A DNA stretch of 64,000 nucleotides from a virus, in the IMG/VR virus record IMGVR_UViG_3300044641_006950, positions 21,711-85,710 of that record. One strand, given 5' to 3'. Every line of letters begins with the position of its first letter. Within the stretch, counting starts at the first letter, position 1. Position numbers and translations under genes: made by a program. Below the pieces are notes generated by a model. The model searched no databases, had not been told where the DNA came from, and saw only the letters and a list, made by a program, of their open reading frames with translations. Below are positions 6,994 through 15,612 of this stretch, one piece after another.

Positions 6994-9276
6994 TCAAAAT
7001 AACATAGCCAAAATAACTAAACTCACATCATCAGAACCTGCAGTTCCTTGGAGCCTTGTTCCCTGAAGACCTTGATTACCTTGAAGACCTTGAGTGCCTT
7101 GATTACTTAAACCTTGATTACCTTGAAGACCTTGGGTTCCTTGATGTCCTTGAAGACCTTGATTACCTTGAAGACCTTGATTACCTTGAAGACCTTGGGT
7201 TCCTTGATGTCCTTGAAGACCTTGATTACCTTGAAGACCTTGATTACCTTGAAGACCTTGAAGACCTTGATTACCTTGATGTCCTTGAAGACCTTGATTA
7301 CCTTGAAGACCTTGATTACCTTGAAGACCTTGATTACCTTGAAGACCTTGAGTACCTTGAAGACCTTGTGTTCCTTGAGTACCTTGAAGACCTTGATTAC
7401 CTTGAAGACCTTGATTACCTTGAAGACCTTGGCGACCTTGATTACTTAAACCTTGAAGACCTTGTGTTCCTTGATTTCCTTGAAGACCTTGCGTTCCCTG
7501 AGTTCCTTGATCTCCCTGAAGACCTTGAACCCCTTGATGTCCTTGAAGTCCTTGAGTGCCTTGATTACTTAAACCTTGAAGACCTTGGATTCCTTGATGT
7601 CCTTGAAGACCTTGATTACCTTGAAGACCTTGGCGACCTTGAAGACCTTGGCGACCTTGAAGACCTTGAGTACCTTGAAGACCCTGATTTCCCTGTAATC
7701 CTTGGTTTCCCTGAAGACCCTGATTTCCCTGTAATCCTTGGTTTCCCTGAAGACCTTGTGTTCCTTGAAGACCTTGAGCTCCCTGTAATCCTTGAAGTCC
7801 TTGAACACCTTGAAGTCCTTGAACACCTTGAAGTCCTTGAACACCTTGAAGTCCTTGAGTGCCTTGATCACCTTGAAGACCTTGATTGCCTTGAAGACCT
7901 TGATTGCCTTGAAGACCTTGAGTTCCCTGTAATCCTTGGTTCCCTTGAAGTCCTTGATTACCTTGAAGACCTTGATTGCCTTGAAGACCTTGAGTTCCCT
8001 GTAATCCTTGGTTCCCTTGAAGTCCTTGATTGCCTTGAAGACCTTGATTGCCTTGAAGACCTTGATTGCCTTGAAGACCTTGATTGCCTTGAAGACCTTG
8101 GGTTCCTTGATGTCCTTGAAGACCTTGATTTCCCTGTAATCCTTGAACCCCCTGTGTTCCTTGACTACCTAAAGAAGAAAATACATGCCAAGTACCAGTT
8201 CCACCTTCATCTTCATAAATTATATCTAAAATAGTATTTGAAATATCAATAATTAAATCTTCAGAATAACCCTCAATAGTGCTTCCATTTCTATCTAATG
8301 TTAGATTATTTACAAACCAATTTCCACCATCAGCTATTCTCACTATTGCTCCAGGTGGAGGACTAAGTGGTAACTTTAAGGTAAAAGATCCAGAAGTTGT
8401 ATCCGATATTACTTGACTACCATCTACTAATAAATCATTATCATTTAAAATAGTTTTTCTTACCCAAGAAGCTGGTTGTCCACCTATTCCCTGTGTTCCT
8501 TGAAGACCTTGTGTTCCTTGAGTACCTTGATCTCCCTGAAGACCTTGAGCACCCTGATCTCCCTCAGTTCCAGTTCCTCCTGCGAATCCTTGAAGACCTT
8601 GTGCTCCTTGAAGACCTTGAGTACCTTGAAGTCCTTGAGTGCCTTGAAGTCCTTGAAGACCTTGATTACTTAAACCTTGAAGTCCCTGATTACCTTGAAG
8701 ACCTTGGATTCCTTGATGTCCTTGAAGACCTTGATTGCCCTGAGACCCACCACCCTGAAGACCTTGAGTACCTTGAAAACCTTGAGTACCTTGAAGTCCT
8801 TGAGTACCTTGATTACTTAAACCTTGAAGACCTTGATTACCTTGAAGACCCTGATTTCCCTGCAATCCTTGGTTCCCCTGAAGTCCTTGGGTTCCTTGAG
8901 TACCTTGATCTCCCTGAAGACCTTGAGCACCCTGATCTCCCTCAGTTCCAGTTCCTCCTGAGAATCCTTGAAGACCCTGATTTCCCTGTAATCCTTGGTT
9001 TCCCTGAAGTCCTTGTGATCCTTGGAGACCTTTTAAATCAATTCCAGAACCTTCTTCAGAAATGGGCAACCAATATCTTTTTCCAACATGCCCATCAACA
9101 GCAGCCAAGATAAAAGTTTGACCAACTGGTTTTGGATTTACAGTAGTAGATGCAATACCAACTTTAGGATCACCTAAATCTGGTTCTGCTTGTTCTAATG
9201 ATAAAAACTCATATCTATCAGAAGTTATTCCAGTTTGATCAAATCTTCTTACTCTACCAGAATTATATTTTACCAT
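6994..9276 (-). CDS. collagen-like (Gly-X-Gln) tail-fibre protein, 760 aa
   Basis: After an N-terminal globular part (residues 1 to about 82) the protein is built of Gly-X-Gln triplets. One collagen block runs from about 82 to 262, a globular insert from about 262 to 370, and a long second block from about 370 to 745. X is mostly L, N, T, H, D, V, A or R, while the third position is almost always Gln. LSNQG interruptions break the triplet rhythm. The insert (SGSFTLKLPLSPPPG, RNGSTIEGYSEDLIIDI) matches the C-terminal domain of the protein at 51917. The chain ends in a hydrophobic tail (SLVILAMLF). Triple-helical phage fibres of this kind are known; Gln probably replaces Pro in stabilising the helix. 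Confidence 0.8.
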   Translation of the reverse strand: MVKYNSGRVRRFDQTGITSDRYEFLSLEQAEPDLGDPKVGIASTTVNPKPVGQTFILAAVDGHVGKRYWLPISEEGSGIDLKGLQGSQGLQGNQGLQGNQGLQGFSGGTGTEGDQGAQGLQGDQGTQGTQGLQGNQGLQGNQGLQGNQGLQGLSNQGTQGLQGTQGFQGTQGLQGGGSQGNQGLQGHQGIQGLQGNQGLQGLSNQGLQGLQGTQGLQGTQGLQGAQGLQGFAGGTGTEGDQGAQGLQGDQGTQGTQGLQGTQGIGGQPASWVRKTILNDNDLLVDGSQVISDTTSGSFTLKLPLSPPPGAIVRIADGGNWFVNNLTLDRNGSTIEGYSEDLIIDISNTILDIIYEDEGGTGTWHVFSSLGSQGTQGVQGLQGNQGLQGHQGTQGLQGNQGLQGNQGLQGNQGLQGNQGLQGNQGLQGTQGLQGNQGLQGNQGLQGNQGLQGTQGLQGNQGLQGNQGLQGDQGTQGLQGVQGLQGVQGLQGVQGLQGLQGAQGLQGTQGLQGNQGLQGNQGLQGNQGLQGNQGLQGTQGLQGRQGLQGRQGLQGNQGLQGHQGIQGLQGLSNQGTQGLQGHQGVQGLQGDQGTQGTQGLQGNQGTQGLQGLSNQGRQGLQGNQGLQGNQGLQGTQGTQGLQGTQGLQGNQGLQGNQGLQGNQGLQGHQGNQGLQGLQGNQGLQGNQGLQGHQGTQGLQGNQGLQGNQGLQGHQGTQGLQGNQGLSNQGTQGLQGNQGLQGTRLQGTAGSDDVSLVILAMLF
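7060..8165 (-). repeat. tandem 9/18-bp collagen-coding repeat
   Basis: Degenerate tandem units of 9 or 18 bases (minus strand CAAGGTNNT / CAAGGTAAT) encode Gly-X-Gln triplets. The array is long and internally near-identical, which makes it prone to slippage and recombination with the other collagen arrays in the window. Confidence 0.85.
8490..9035 (-). repeat. tandem collagen-coding repeat, N-terminal block
   Basis: This is the same 9/18-bp unit as in the neighbouring array. It contains a near-duplicate segment: GGTGTEGDQGAQGLQGDQGT is encoded twice, at about 8520-8580 and 8900-8960. Confidence 0.8.
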
Positions 9277-9286
9277 TTTATCTTTA

Positions 9287-9634
9287 TCACTGTTTTGCAG
9301 TTTCTAAAACACTTAATACTAAAGTTAAGGCGTTATTTTCACTCGCTTGAACTTTGAAAATATCATTAGTTTCTAAAACAAGTCTGCCGTCAGAAACTAT
9401 ATTATAACCGTCTTTTGGTGGTATTGGAACCTGAGCACTTAAACTAGTATCACTTGGAGACTCTGAAGTTCTAGAATGATATGCAGTTACTGATACAATA
9501 CCCGAAGAAGTATTTGATACTTGAGATAAAATAATAATCGATGCTACTCCAGCGGGACATGTATATATTCCAACATTTGCGGTTGTTAAATTATATCTTA
9601 TTGTTCTAAATTTATTAAGTGCAACTACTGCCAT
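9287..9634 (-). CDS. small beta-rich virion protein, 115 aa
   Basis: It starts MAVVALNKFRTIRYNLTTAN and has regular beta strands (VASIIILSQVSNTSSGIVSVTAYH) and a C-terminal strand (ALTLVLSVLETAKQ). It is placed between two collagen-like fibre genes and resembles in size and layout the proteins at 6574, 46822 and 51533. The upstream stop and this start are 1 base apart from the gene at 9636, so translation is probably coupled. An accessory fibre protein is inferred. Confidence 0.6.
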   Translation of the reverse strand: MAVVALNKFRTIRYNLTTANVGIYTCPAGVASIIILSQVSNTSSGIVSVTAYHSRTSESPSDTSLSAQVPIPPKDGYNIVSDGRLVLETNDIFKVQASENNALTLVLSVLETAKQ

Positions 9635-9635
9635 T

Positions 9636-12600
9636 TTATATTCCTAATGCAATAATTAAAGGTGTTACTGTATTTAACAAACTTTGATTGAACGCTCTTC
9701 CACTGATTGTTCCCGTAAGCTGATTTATAGTTACGTCTGGTCCGATTCTAAAGTTTCCAGATTGATTTGTACCAGTAAATATAATTTTACCACCATCTAA
9801 CATTACAAATTCATTTTCTGGAATTGTAACACCACCTAAAGAAGGTTTTGCAGTATTAATATCAATTCCGCTACCAACCCACTCTAAAGAAATTGTAGTT
9901 GCAAGTTGTAAACTTAATCTTGAAAAATAAACAGTAGTTCCAGTACTGACTGTATTATTTAGATTCTGTTGTAAAACTACAGTAGAAATTCCAGACACTG
10001 GCAATGAAGCACTTTCTATTCCATAAAAAATTGGGTATAGAGTTGTTGTAAATGCGAGACCAACTCCACCATTATGATTAATGGAGTATCCTGGATTCAT
10101 TAGATATTGGGAACCAGTATTATTAACGTCTATTGAAATAATCGTTCCATTATTAGAAACATTCACAGAAGCTTCTGCAGTAAGTCCATTTTCTCCTGTC
10201 GGATTTGAAAATACAATGGTTGGGGGATTTGTTGGCGAATATCCAGAACCATTATTTGTAACTTGAATTGATTGAACCTGATAATATAGTTTATCAAAAT
10301 ATATTGCCTGACCATCATACGGACGATTATTTCCAACCCCAGAAATTACAACCGTATCTGAATTATCACTATCAAATATTACTTCATTTACTACATTTCC
10401 AGTATAACGATAAATTGATCTAGATTCTGCATCACCGACTCCATTAGAAACTAAACCTTTATTTCCAAAAGAACAATTTGAGTTTGTAATATCACATTGT
10501 CCACCACCAGAAGTCCAGTGCCCTATATCATTACATATCGTGAAAATTGAAACTAACTGAGCATAAGCGCCGTTTGTAATTGAAACGCCAATTCCACCCT
10601 GATTATATTGAGTATAAGAGTCAACGGACATGGATCCTGTGACACCAAAATCATCCAAATCTCCAGGTTCTGCGTGAAATCCGTCAACTTTCAGTCCAAT
10701 ACTATTTGGTATAAAGTTTGTACAGTTTCTTACATAAGGGCCTTGTGTGATATTTCCAACCCCAGGAGAGTAAGTTGTCAATCCAATTTTACTTAAGGAC
10801 CAATTATTTCCAGTTTGACCGTCATAATCTGACGGATATGTTGTATTAATTCCAGAACCAGATAATCCATCTCTGATAATCGTAGTGACAACACCGACAC
10901 AAGTATGGACTGCAGAAAGAACATTAGAACAATTTAATAAATTATAATTTGTTGCTCCATCAGATTGAATACTTAAATCTCTTATTTGAGTATTCACACT
11001 TTGATGATTTCCAGTCCATAAAACATTATTAATACACGAGAAGGCAATTCCAATCGCATATTTTAAAGTATCAATTGTTGCGTCTTTAACACTATAACCA
11101 TTCGTATCTGTTCCAGTAATATGAAGAAGAGTTGCACCATTATAATAAGACTTTCCAGCACCAACACATTTTGAATTTCCACCTCTTGTAATGTCATGAC
11201 AGACTGCTCTGAACACATCTTTTACATCATCTTTACAATCATTTGGATTTCCTGTTGGGACAACAAACGCTGGATTTTTATAATTTGTACTTGTTAAATA
11301 TCCAACTGCTTCGGAAGCAATGAAATCTAGATTCATACGAATCATTCTTGCGCCGTCAAAAAATCTATCAGAAGAAACTCCTGCCAACGGTTGGAAAGCA
11401 ACAATTGCCGCACCATTAGTTGATTCTGGACCAACAAAACTTAAATCTGTTAAATGACAACCATTATTAACATAGAACAAATCTAATCCAGAATTTTGTG
11501 GAGTAATCATACAATTTCTAAGTTCTGTTCCTTCAACAGAAACTGTTTTTTGTAAGATTACTGGATTATCTTCAACATATACACCTGGAAAAACTTTAAT
11601 CGTATCGCCAGAACTTGCAATTCCTGCTGCATTTTTAATCGTTCTTTTTGGATGATTTTCTGCTAGTCCAGTGTTACTATCATTTCCAGTTTGAGAAACA
11701 TAAATGGTTTTTCCAATTGGTTTATAAGAGGTTATTGATACTTTACCTTTACCATTAGTTGGATTAAGATCAATGCCTATTCCAGAAACTAATTGAGTTA
11801 CAATTCCAACTAATCCAGATCCATCACCAAGATAATTTGTAGCAGTTGCAGTTCCAACAACAGTTAATGAAGTGTTTGAATATGGACTAGAAGTTCCTAC
11901 TCCAAGACTACCAGATGAAGGTATGAATGTTAATTTTTCCGAAGAAGTGAATATTGTTGATATAGATCCACTACTTTGTGTTAAAAATCCAACATATTTT
12001 ATTTCATTACTTGTAAGGTCATTAAAAATTTTATCGAATCCTGCTCCCTGAGTTCCTTGTTGTCCCTGTAATCCTTGGTTCCCCTGAAGACCTTGGGTTC
12101 CTTGATGTCCTTGAAGACCTTGATTACCTTGAAGACCTTGATTACCTTGATTACCTTGAAGACCTTGAGTACCTTGAAGTCCTTGAGTACCTTGAAGACC
12201 TTGAGTGCCTTGAAGACCTTGAGTGCCTTGAAGACCTTGAGTGCCTTGAAGACCTTGAGTACCTTGAAGTCCTTGAGTACCTTGAAGACCTTGAGTGCCT
12301 TGAAGACCTTGAGTGCCTTGATCACCTTGAAGTCCTTGGAGACCTTGTGTTCCTTGATTACTTAAACCTTGAAGACCTTGAGTACCTTGAAGACCTTGAG
12401 TGCCTTGAAGACCTTGGGTTCCTTGATTACTTAAACCTTGAAGACCTTGAGTGCCTTGAAGACCTTGAGTACCTTGAAGTCCTTGAGTACCTTGAAGACC
12501 TTGTGTTCCTTGATTACTTAAACCTTGAAGACCTTGATTACCTTGAAGACCTTGAGTACCTTGAAGTCCTTGAGTACCTTGAAGACCTTGTGTTCCTTGA

Positions 12601-14123
12601 TTACTTAAACCTTGAAGACCTTGATTACCTTGAAGACCTTGATTACCTTGAAGTCCTTGAAGACCTTGATTACCTTGAAGACCTTGAGTACCTTGATCAC
12701 CCTGAAGACCTTGTGTTCCCTGAGTTCCTTGATCACCCTGAAGACCCTGATTTCCTTGTAATCCTTGAGTACCTTGATGTCCTTGTAATCCTTGATTTCC
12801 TTGTAATCCTTGGTTCCCCTGAAGACCCTGATTTCCTTGTAATCCTTGGTTCCCCTGAAGACCCTGATTTCCTTGCAATCCTTGAGTACCTTGATTACCT
12901 TGAAGACCTTGGGTTCCTTGATGTCCTTGAAGACCTTGATTACCTTGAAGACCTTGATGTCCTTGAAGACCTTGGGTTCCTTGAGTACCTTGATCTCCCT
13001 GAAGACCTTGTGTTCCTTGAGTGCCTTGATCTCCCTGCAATCCTTGGTTTCCCTGAAGACCTTGAGTTCCTTGATGTCCTTGAAGACCTTGATTACCTTG
13101 AGTTCCTTGATCTCCTTGAAGACCTTGATTGCCTTGAAGACCTTGGGTTCCTTGATGTCCTTGAAGACCTTGATTACCTTGAAGACCTTGATTACCTTGA
13201 AGACCTTGGGTTCCTTGATGTCCTTGAAGACCTTGATTACCTTGAAGACCTTGAGTACCTTGTGCCCCTTGAAGACCTTGGGTTCCTTGTGCCCCTTGAG
13301 TACCTTGAAAATTACTTAAAGATCCTTGAAGACCCTGTGCCCCTTGAGTACCTTGAAAATTACTTAAAGATCCTTGAAGACCCTGAAGTCCTTGATTTCC
13401 TTGAAGTCCTTGATTTCCTTGAAGTCCTTGATTTCCTTGAAGTCCTTGATTTCCTTGAAGTCCTTGACGACCTTGAGTTCCCTGTAATCCTTGGTTCCCT
13501 TGAAGTCCTTGATTACCTTGAAGACCTTGATTACCTTGAAGACCTTGATTACCTTGAAGACCTTGATTACCTTGAAGACCTTGGGTTCCCTGTAATCCTT
13601 GGTTCCCTTGAAGACCTTGAGTACCTTGAAAATTACTTAAAGATCCTTGAAGACCCTGAAGTCCTTGATTTCCTTGAAGTCCTTGATTTCCTTGAAGTCC
13701 TTGAGTACCTTGAGTTCCTTGAAAATTACTTAAAGATCCTTGAAGACTCTGTGCCCCTTGAGATCCTTGGCGTCCTTGTGCTCCTTGGAGTCCTTGTGTT
13801 CCTTGAAAATTACTTAAAGGTCCTTGAGTTCCTTGAAAATTACTTAAAGATCCTTGAAGTCCTTGAGACACCTGTAAACCACCACCTCCTCCACCACCAG
13901 AGAAAAGAGTGCCATTTTGATAAAGACTACCAGAAAAATTAATGTCTCCACCAACATCTAAATTATAACGTGGAAGAGTAGATCCAATACCAACAGATCC
14001 GCCAACACCAGTAATAGAAGTTCCACCAATACTAATAGTACCACCAACACTAATTGTGTTGACTTCTAAGTCATTAATTTCCTCAGGTGGTCTATCTGTA
14101 TAATAGATTCTAATTCTGGTCAT
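9636..14123 (-). CDS. collagen-like fibre protein with C-terminal beta-helix, 1495 aa
   Basis: The N-terminal 80 residues (MTRIRIYYTDRPPEEINDLE, then short GG-I-S-I-GG repeats and a SGGGGGGGLQ linker) lead into Gly-X-Gln triplets from about 84 to 693, with SLSNFQG and LSNQG interruptions. The rest is globular. GKTIYVSQTGNDSNTGLAEN followed by IKVFPGVYVEDNP is the start of a pectate-lyase-like right-handed beta-helix, as found in cyanophage fibre proteins; the Cys-rich middle (NDCKDDVKDVFRAVCHDITR) is part of it. The last residues are hydrophobic (TPLIIALGI). The 4-base overlap with 14120 suggests coupled translation. Confidence 0.8.
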   Translation of the reverse strand: MTRIRIYYTDRPPEEINDLEVNTISVGGTISIGGTSITGVGGSVGIGSTLPRYNLDVGGDINFSGSLYQNGTLFSGGGGGGGLQVSQGLQGSLSNFQGTQGPLSNFQGTQGLQGAQGRQGSQGAQSLQGSLSNFQGTQGTQGLQGNQGLQGNQGLQGLQGSLSNFQGTQGLQGNQGLQGTQGLQGNQGLQGNQGLQGNQGLQGNQGLQGNQGLQGTQGRQGLQGNQGLQGNQGLQGNQGLQGNQGLQGLQGSLSNFQGTQGAQGLQGSLSNFQGTQGAQGTQGLQGAQGTQGLQGNQGLQGHQGTQGLQGNQGLQGNQGLQGHQGTQGLQGNQGLQGDQGTQGNQGLQGHQGTQGLQGNQGLQGDQGTQGTQGLQGDQGTQGTQGLQGHQGLQGNQGLQGHQGTQGLQGNQGTQGLQGNQGLQGNQGLQGNQGLQGNQGLQGNQGLQGHQGTQGLQGNQGLQGDQGTQGTQGLQGDQGTQGLQGNQGLQGLQGNQGLQGNQGLQGLSNQGTQGLQGTQGLQGTQGLQGNQGLQGLSNQGTQGLQGTQGLQGTQGLQGTQGLQGLSNQGTQGLQGTQGLQGTQGLQGLSNQGTQGLQGLQGDQGTQGLQGTQGLQGTQGLQGTQGLQGTQGLQGTQGLQGTQGLQGTQGLQGTQGLQGNQGNQGLQGNQGLQGHQGTQGLQGNQGLQGQQGTQGAGFDKIFNDLTSNEIKYVGFLTQSSGSISTIFTSSEKLTFIPSSGSLGVGTSSPYSNTSLTVVGTATATNYLGDGSGLVGIVTQLVSGIGIDLNPTNGKGKVSITSYKPIGKTIYVSQTGNDSNTGLAENHPKRTIKNAAGIASSGDTIKVFPGVYVEDNPVILQKTVSVEGTELRNCMITPQNSGLDLFYVNNGCHLTDLSFVGPESTNGAAIVAFQPLAGVSSDRFFDGARMIRMNLDFIASEAVGYLTSTNYKNPAFVVPTGNPNDCKDDVKDVFRAVCHDITRGGNSKCVGAGKSYYNGATLLHITGTDTNGYSVKDATIDTLKYAIGIAFSCINNVLWTGNHQSVNTQIRDLSIQSDGATNYNLLNCSNVLSAVHTCVGVVTTIIRDGLSGSGINTTYPSDYDGQTGNNWSLSKIGLTTYSPGVGNITQGPYVRNCTNFIPNSIGLKVDGFHAEPGDLDDFGVTGSMSVDSYTQYNQGGIGVSITNGAYAQLVSIFTICNDIGHWTSGGGQCDITNSNCSFGNKGLVSNGVGDAESRSIYRYTGNVVNEVIFDSDNSDTVVISGVGNNRPYDGQAIYFDKLYYQVQSIQVTNNGSGYSPTNPPTIVFSNPTGENGLTAEASVNVSNNGTIISIDVNNTGSQYLMNPGYSINHNGGVGLAFTTTLYPIFYGIESASLPVSGISTVVLQQNLNNTVSTGTTVYFSRLSLQLATTISLEWVGSGIDINTAKPSLGGVTIPENEFVMLDGGKIIFTGTNQSGNFRIGPDVTINQLTGTISGRAFNQSLLNTVTPLIIALGI
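12045..13870 (-). repeat. long tandem collagen-coding repeat
   Basis: About 1.8 kb of 9/18-bp units encode Gly-X-Gln. A recurring 15-base interruption (minus strand AAGTAATCAAGG and variants) encodes LSNQG, and a longer one encodes SLSNFQG. Several multi-unit blocks occur twice or three times within the array. Confidence 0.85.
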
Positions 14124-15016
14124 TTATTGTTTCTCCTGTCGTAGTTCCATCCTGCAAGAGAGTATTCGCTATTATCTCCTGGGTAATCATTGGGAGTTTT
14201 CCCTTCATATTCAACAATTAATTTTTCACCTAAACGATCTGCCCAAACTTGATAATAACAATTAATGGCAGTTCCATTTCCAGATTTAATTCTTATTCTT
14301 TTTCCCCATTCAATTGATTCTACAATTAAATCTTGACTATGCCCAATTTGTGTCAAATTAACGCTGATAGTTTCTGGATCAATTAAACCTTCCCAGTAGT
14401 CTGGCAATTCAATAACATTTTTTCCTTGTAATTTTCCTCTTATATAAATTGCAGATTCTGGACCTTCTACACAAATGTGTCTCAATCTATGATTAGGTTT
14501 ATTTGGGTGAGGAATATCAAATCCTTTTTTACTATTGATAGCAGTTGCTAAATCTGCACCAATTCCGTCAATAAAAACAAATCCACTAATTGTGGTTATT
14601 TCACTATTAATGGTAGTTGCTGGAGCAGTAATTTCATTCGATCCAGCTGCTGTGATTGAATTATCTCCACCAGAAGTTACTGAAAATGAAGCTCCAAGAA
14701 AAGAATTATCTGTGCATATTGATTTAAATGAAACACCATCACACAAAGTAGTTCCATCATGAACAACTGCACCTTTTACATTATGAAATCCAAAAGTATC
14801 TGATATTCCATATACTGTCAAACTAACTGGAGCCGTAGGACCTGGTTTAATAGTAACAGATGAAAAATCCATTCCAGTATGTCCCATGCCAAAATATGCT
14901 TGGTATATACTTGCAGTTCCTGGTTGCCTAAAAACTTGAGGTAATTCTAAGGAAGTACCAAATAATCCGTGAATAACGTCTAGTAAACCTGCGCCTGCTC
15001 CATCTGAAGATGCCAT
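14120..15016 (-). CDS. fibre or baseplate protein with 'VEGPE' C-terminal domain, 298 aa
   Basis: The N-terminal half is a beta-rich shaft (TAPVSLTVYG, ITAAGSNEITAPATTINSEI). From about residue 185 it has HICVEGPESAIYIRGKLQGK and ELPDYWEGLIDPETISVNL, a module common near the ends of T4-like cyanophage fibre proteins (VEGPExxxYxRGxL...LPxYWxxLxDPxxIxV). The function of this module is not firmly known; it may be a trimeric tip or foldon. The gene ends 4 bases into the collagen gene and begins 11 bases after the spike-like gene, so it may connect spike and fibres. Confidence 0.65.
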   Translation of the reverse strand: MASSDGAGAGLLDVIHGLFGTSLELPQVFRQPGTASIYQAYFGMGHTGMDFSSVTIKPGPTAPVSLTVYGISDTFGFHNVKGAVVHDGTTLCDGVSFKSICTDNSFLGASFSVTSGGDNSITAAGSNEITAPATTINSEITTISGFVFIDGIGADLATAINSKKGFDIPHPNKPNHRLRHICVEGPESAIYIRGKLQGKNVIELPDYWEGLIDPETISVNLTQIGHSQDLIVESIEWGKRIRIKSGNGTAINCYYQVWADRLGEKLIVEYEGKTPNDYPGDNSEYSLAGWNYDRRNNK

Positions 15017-15027
15017 ATAATTTCTCC

Positions 15028-15612
15028 TTACTTACATGAATTAGATAGTCCTTGCAATATTGATCCCCAATTTCCAGCAAGGACACTAGAAATTAAACTT
15101 CCAGTAGAAGCAACTCCACCGTCAATCACTTTACCTGCATTTTTTATAAAAGCTGGTGACGATATTGTGACTCCACCTTCACCATGAATGCAAACATTTT
15201 TACCTCCAGCTAATTTTATTTGATCACCAGTGGCAAGTATTATTTGACCATTTGCAGAAGCTAAAATATTACCAGATCCAGACGGGCCGCTTGTCTCTAT
15301 GTAAATATTTTTTGCTTTTAATCTAATGCTTCCGTTTTCGGCAATTAATGCAATATCTCCATTTTTTGCACAAATAGATCGTGCTATTCCACCATTTTCT
15401 TCAGGATCTGTTTGATGTCCACAAGTCTCATAATTACTACGCATTATATGTTCAACTTTATTTCCACTTTTACCATACACCACTTGAGAATCAGCAGAGG
15501 TGATGATTGTTAAATCTCTACCATCGTCGATTGATTCTGGTCCAATGGGCCCACAATGCATAAAACAATGCGAGTTATTTGCAATAGTATAGTCTGGGGC
15601 TGACTGTGGCAT
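15028..15612 (-). CDS. baseplate central spike-like protein (VgrG/gp5 C-terminal type)
   Basis: The start is taken as ATG 15612 (MPQSAPDYTIANNSH), which overlaps the upstream stop as TAATG; a TTG start 15 bases earlier is less likely. From about residue 90 the protein consists of short regular strands of about 8-10 residues (GDIALIAENGSIRLKAKNIY, GNILASANGQIILATGDQIK), the pattern of the three-stranded beta-prism of T4 gp5 C-terminal and VgrG spikes. Conserved Cys and His near the N-terminus (HCFMHCG, ETCGH) might bind metal. Position in the hub operon supports a needle role. Confidence 0.65.
   Translation of the reverse strand: MPQSAPDYTIANNSHCFMHCGPIGPESIDDGRDLTIITSADSQVVYGKSGNKVEHIMRSNYETCGHQTDPEENGGIARSICAKNGDIALIAENGSIRLKAKNIYIETSGPSGSGNILASANGQIILATGDQIKLAGGKNVCIHGEGGVTISSPAFIKNAGKVIDGGVASTGSLISSVLAGNWGSILQGLSNSCK

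Noticed and set aside
7056-8234. Plus-strand ORF of 392 codons rich in LEDL repeats
   Set aside because: It is the complement of the collagen-coding array. The repeat unit of 9 bases keeps all frames open. The same holds for the large plus-strand ORFs at 12347-13942 (531 codons) and 57031-58140 (369 codons).
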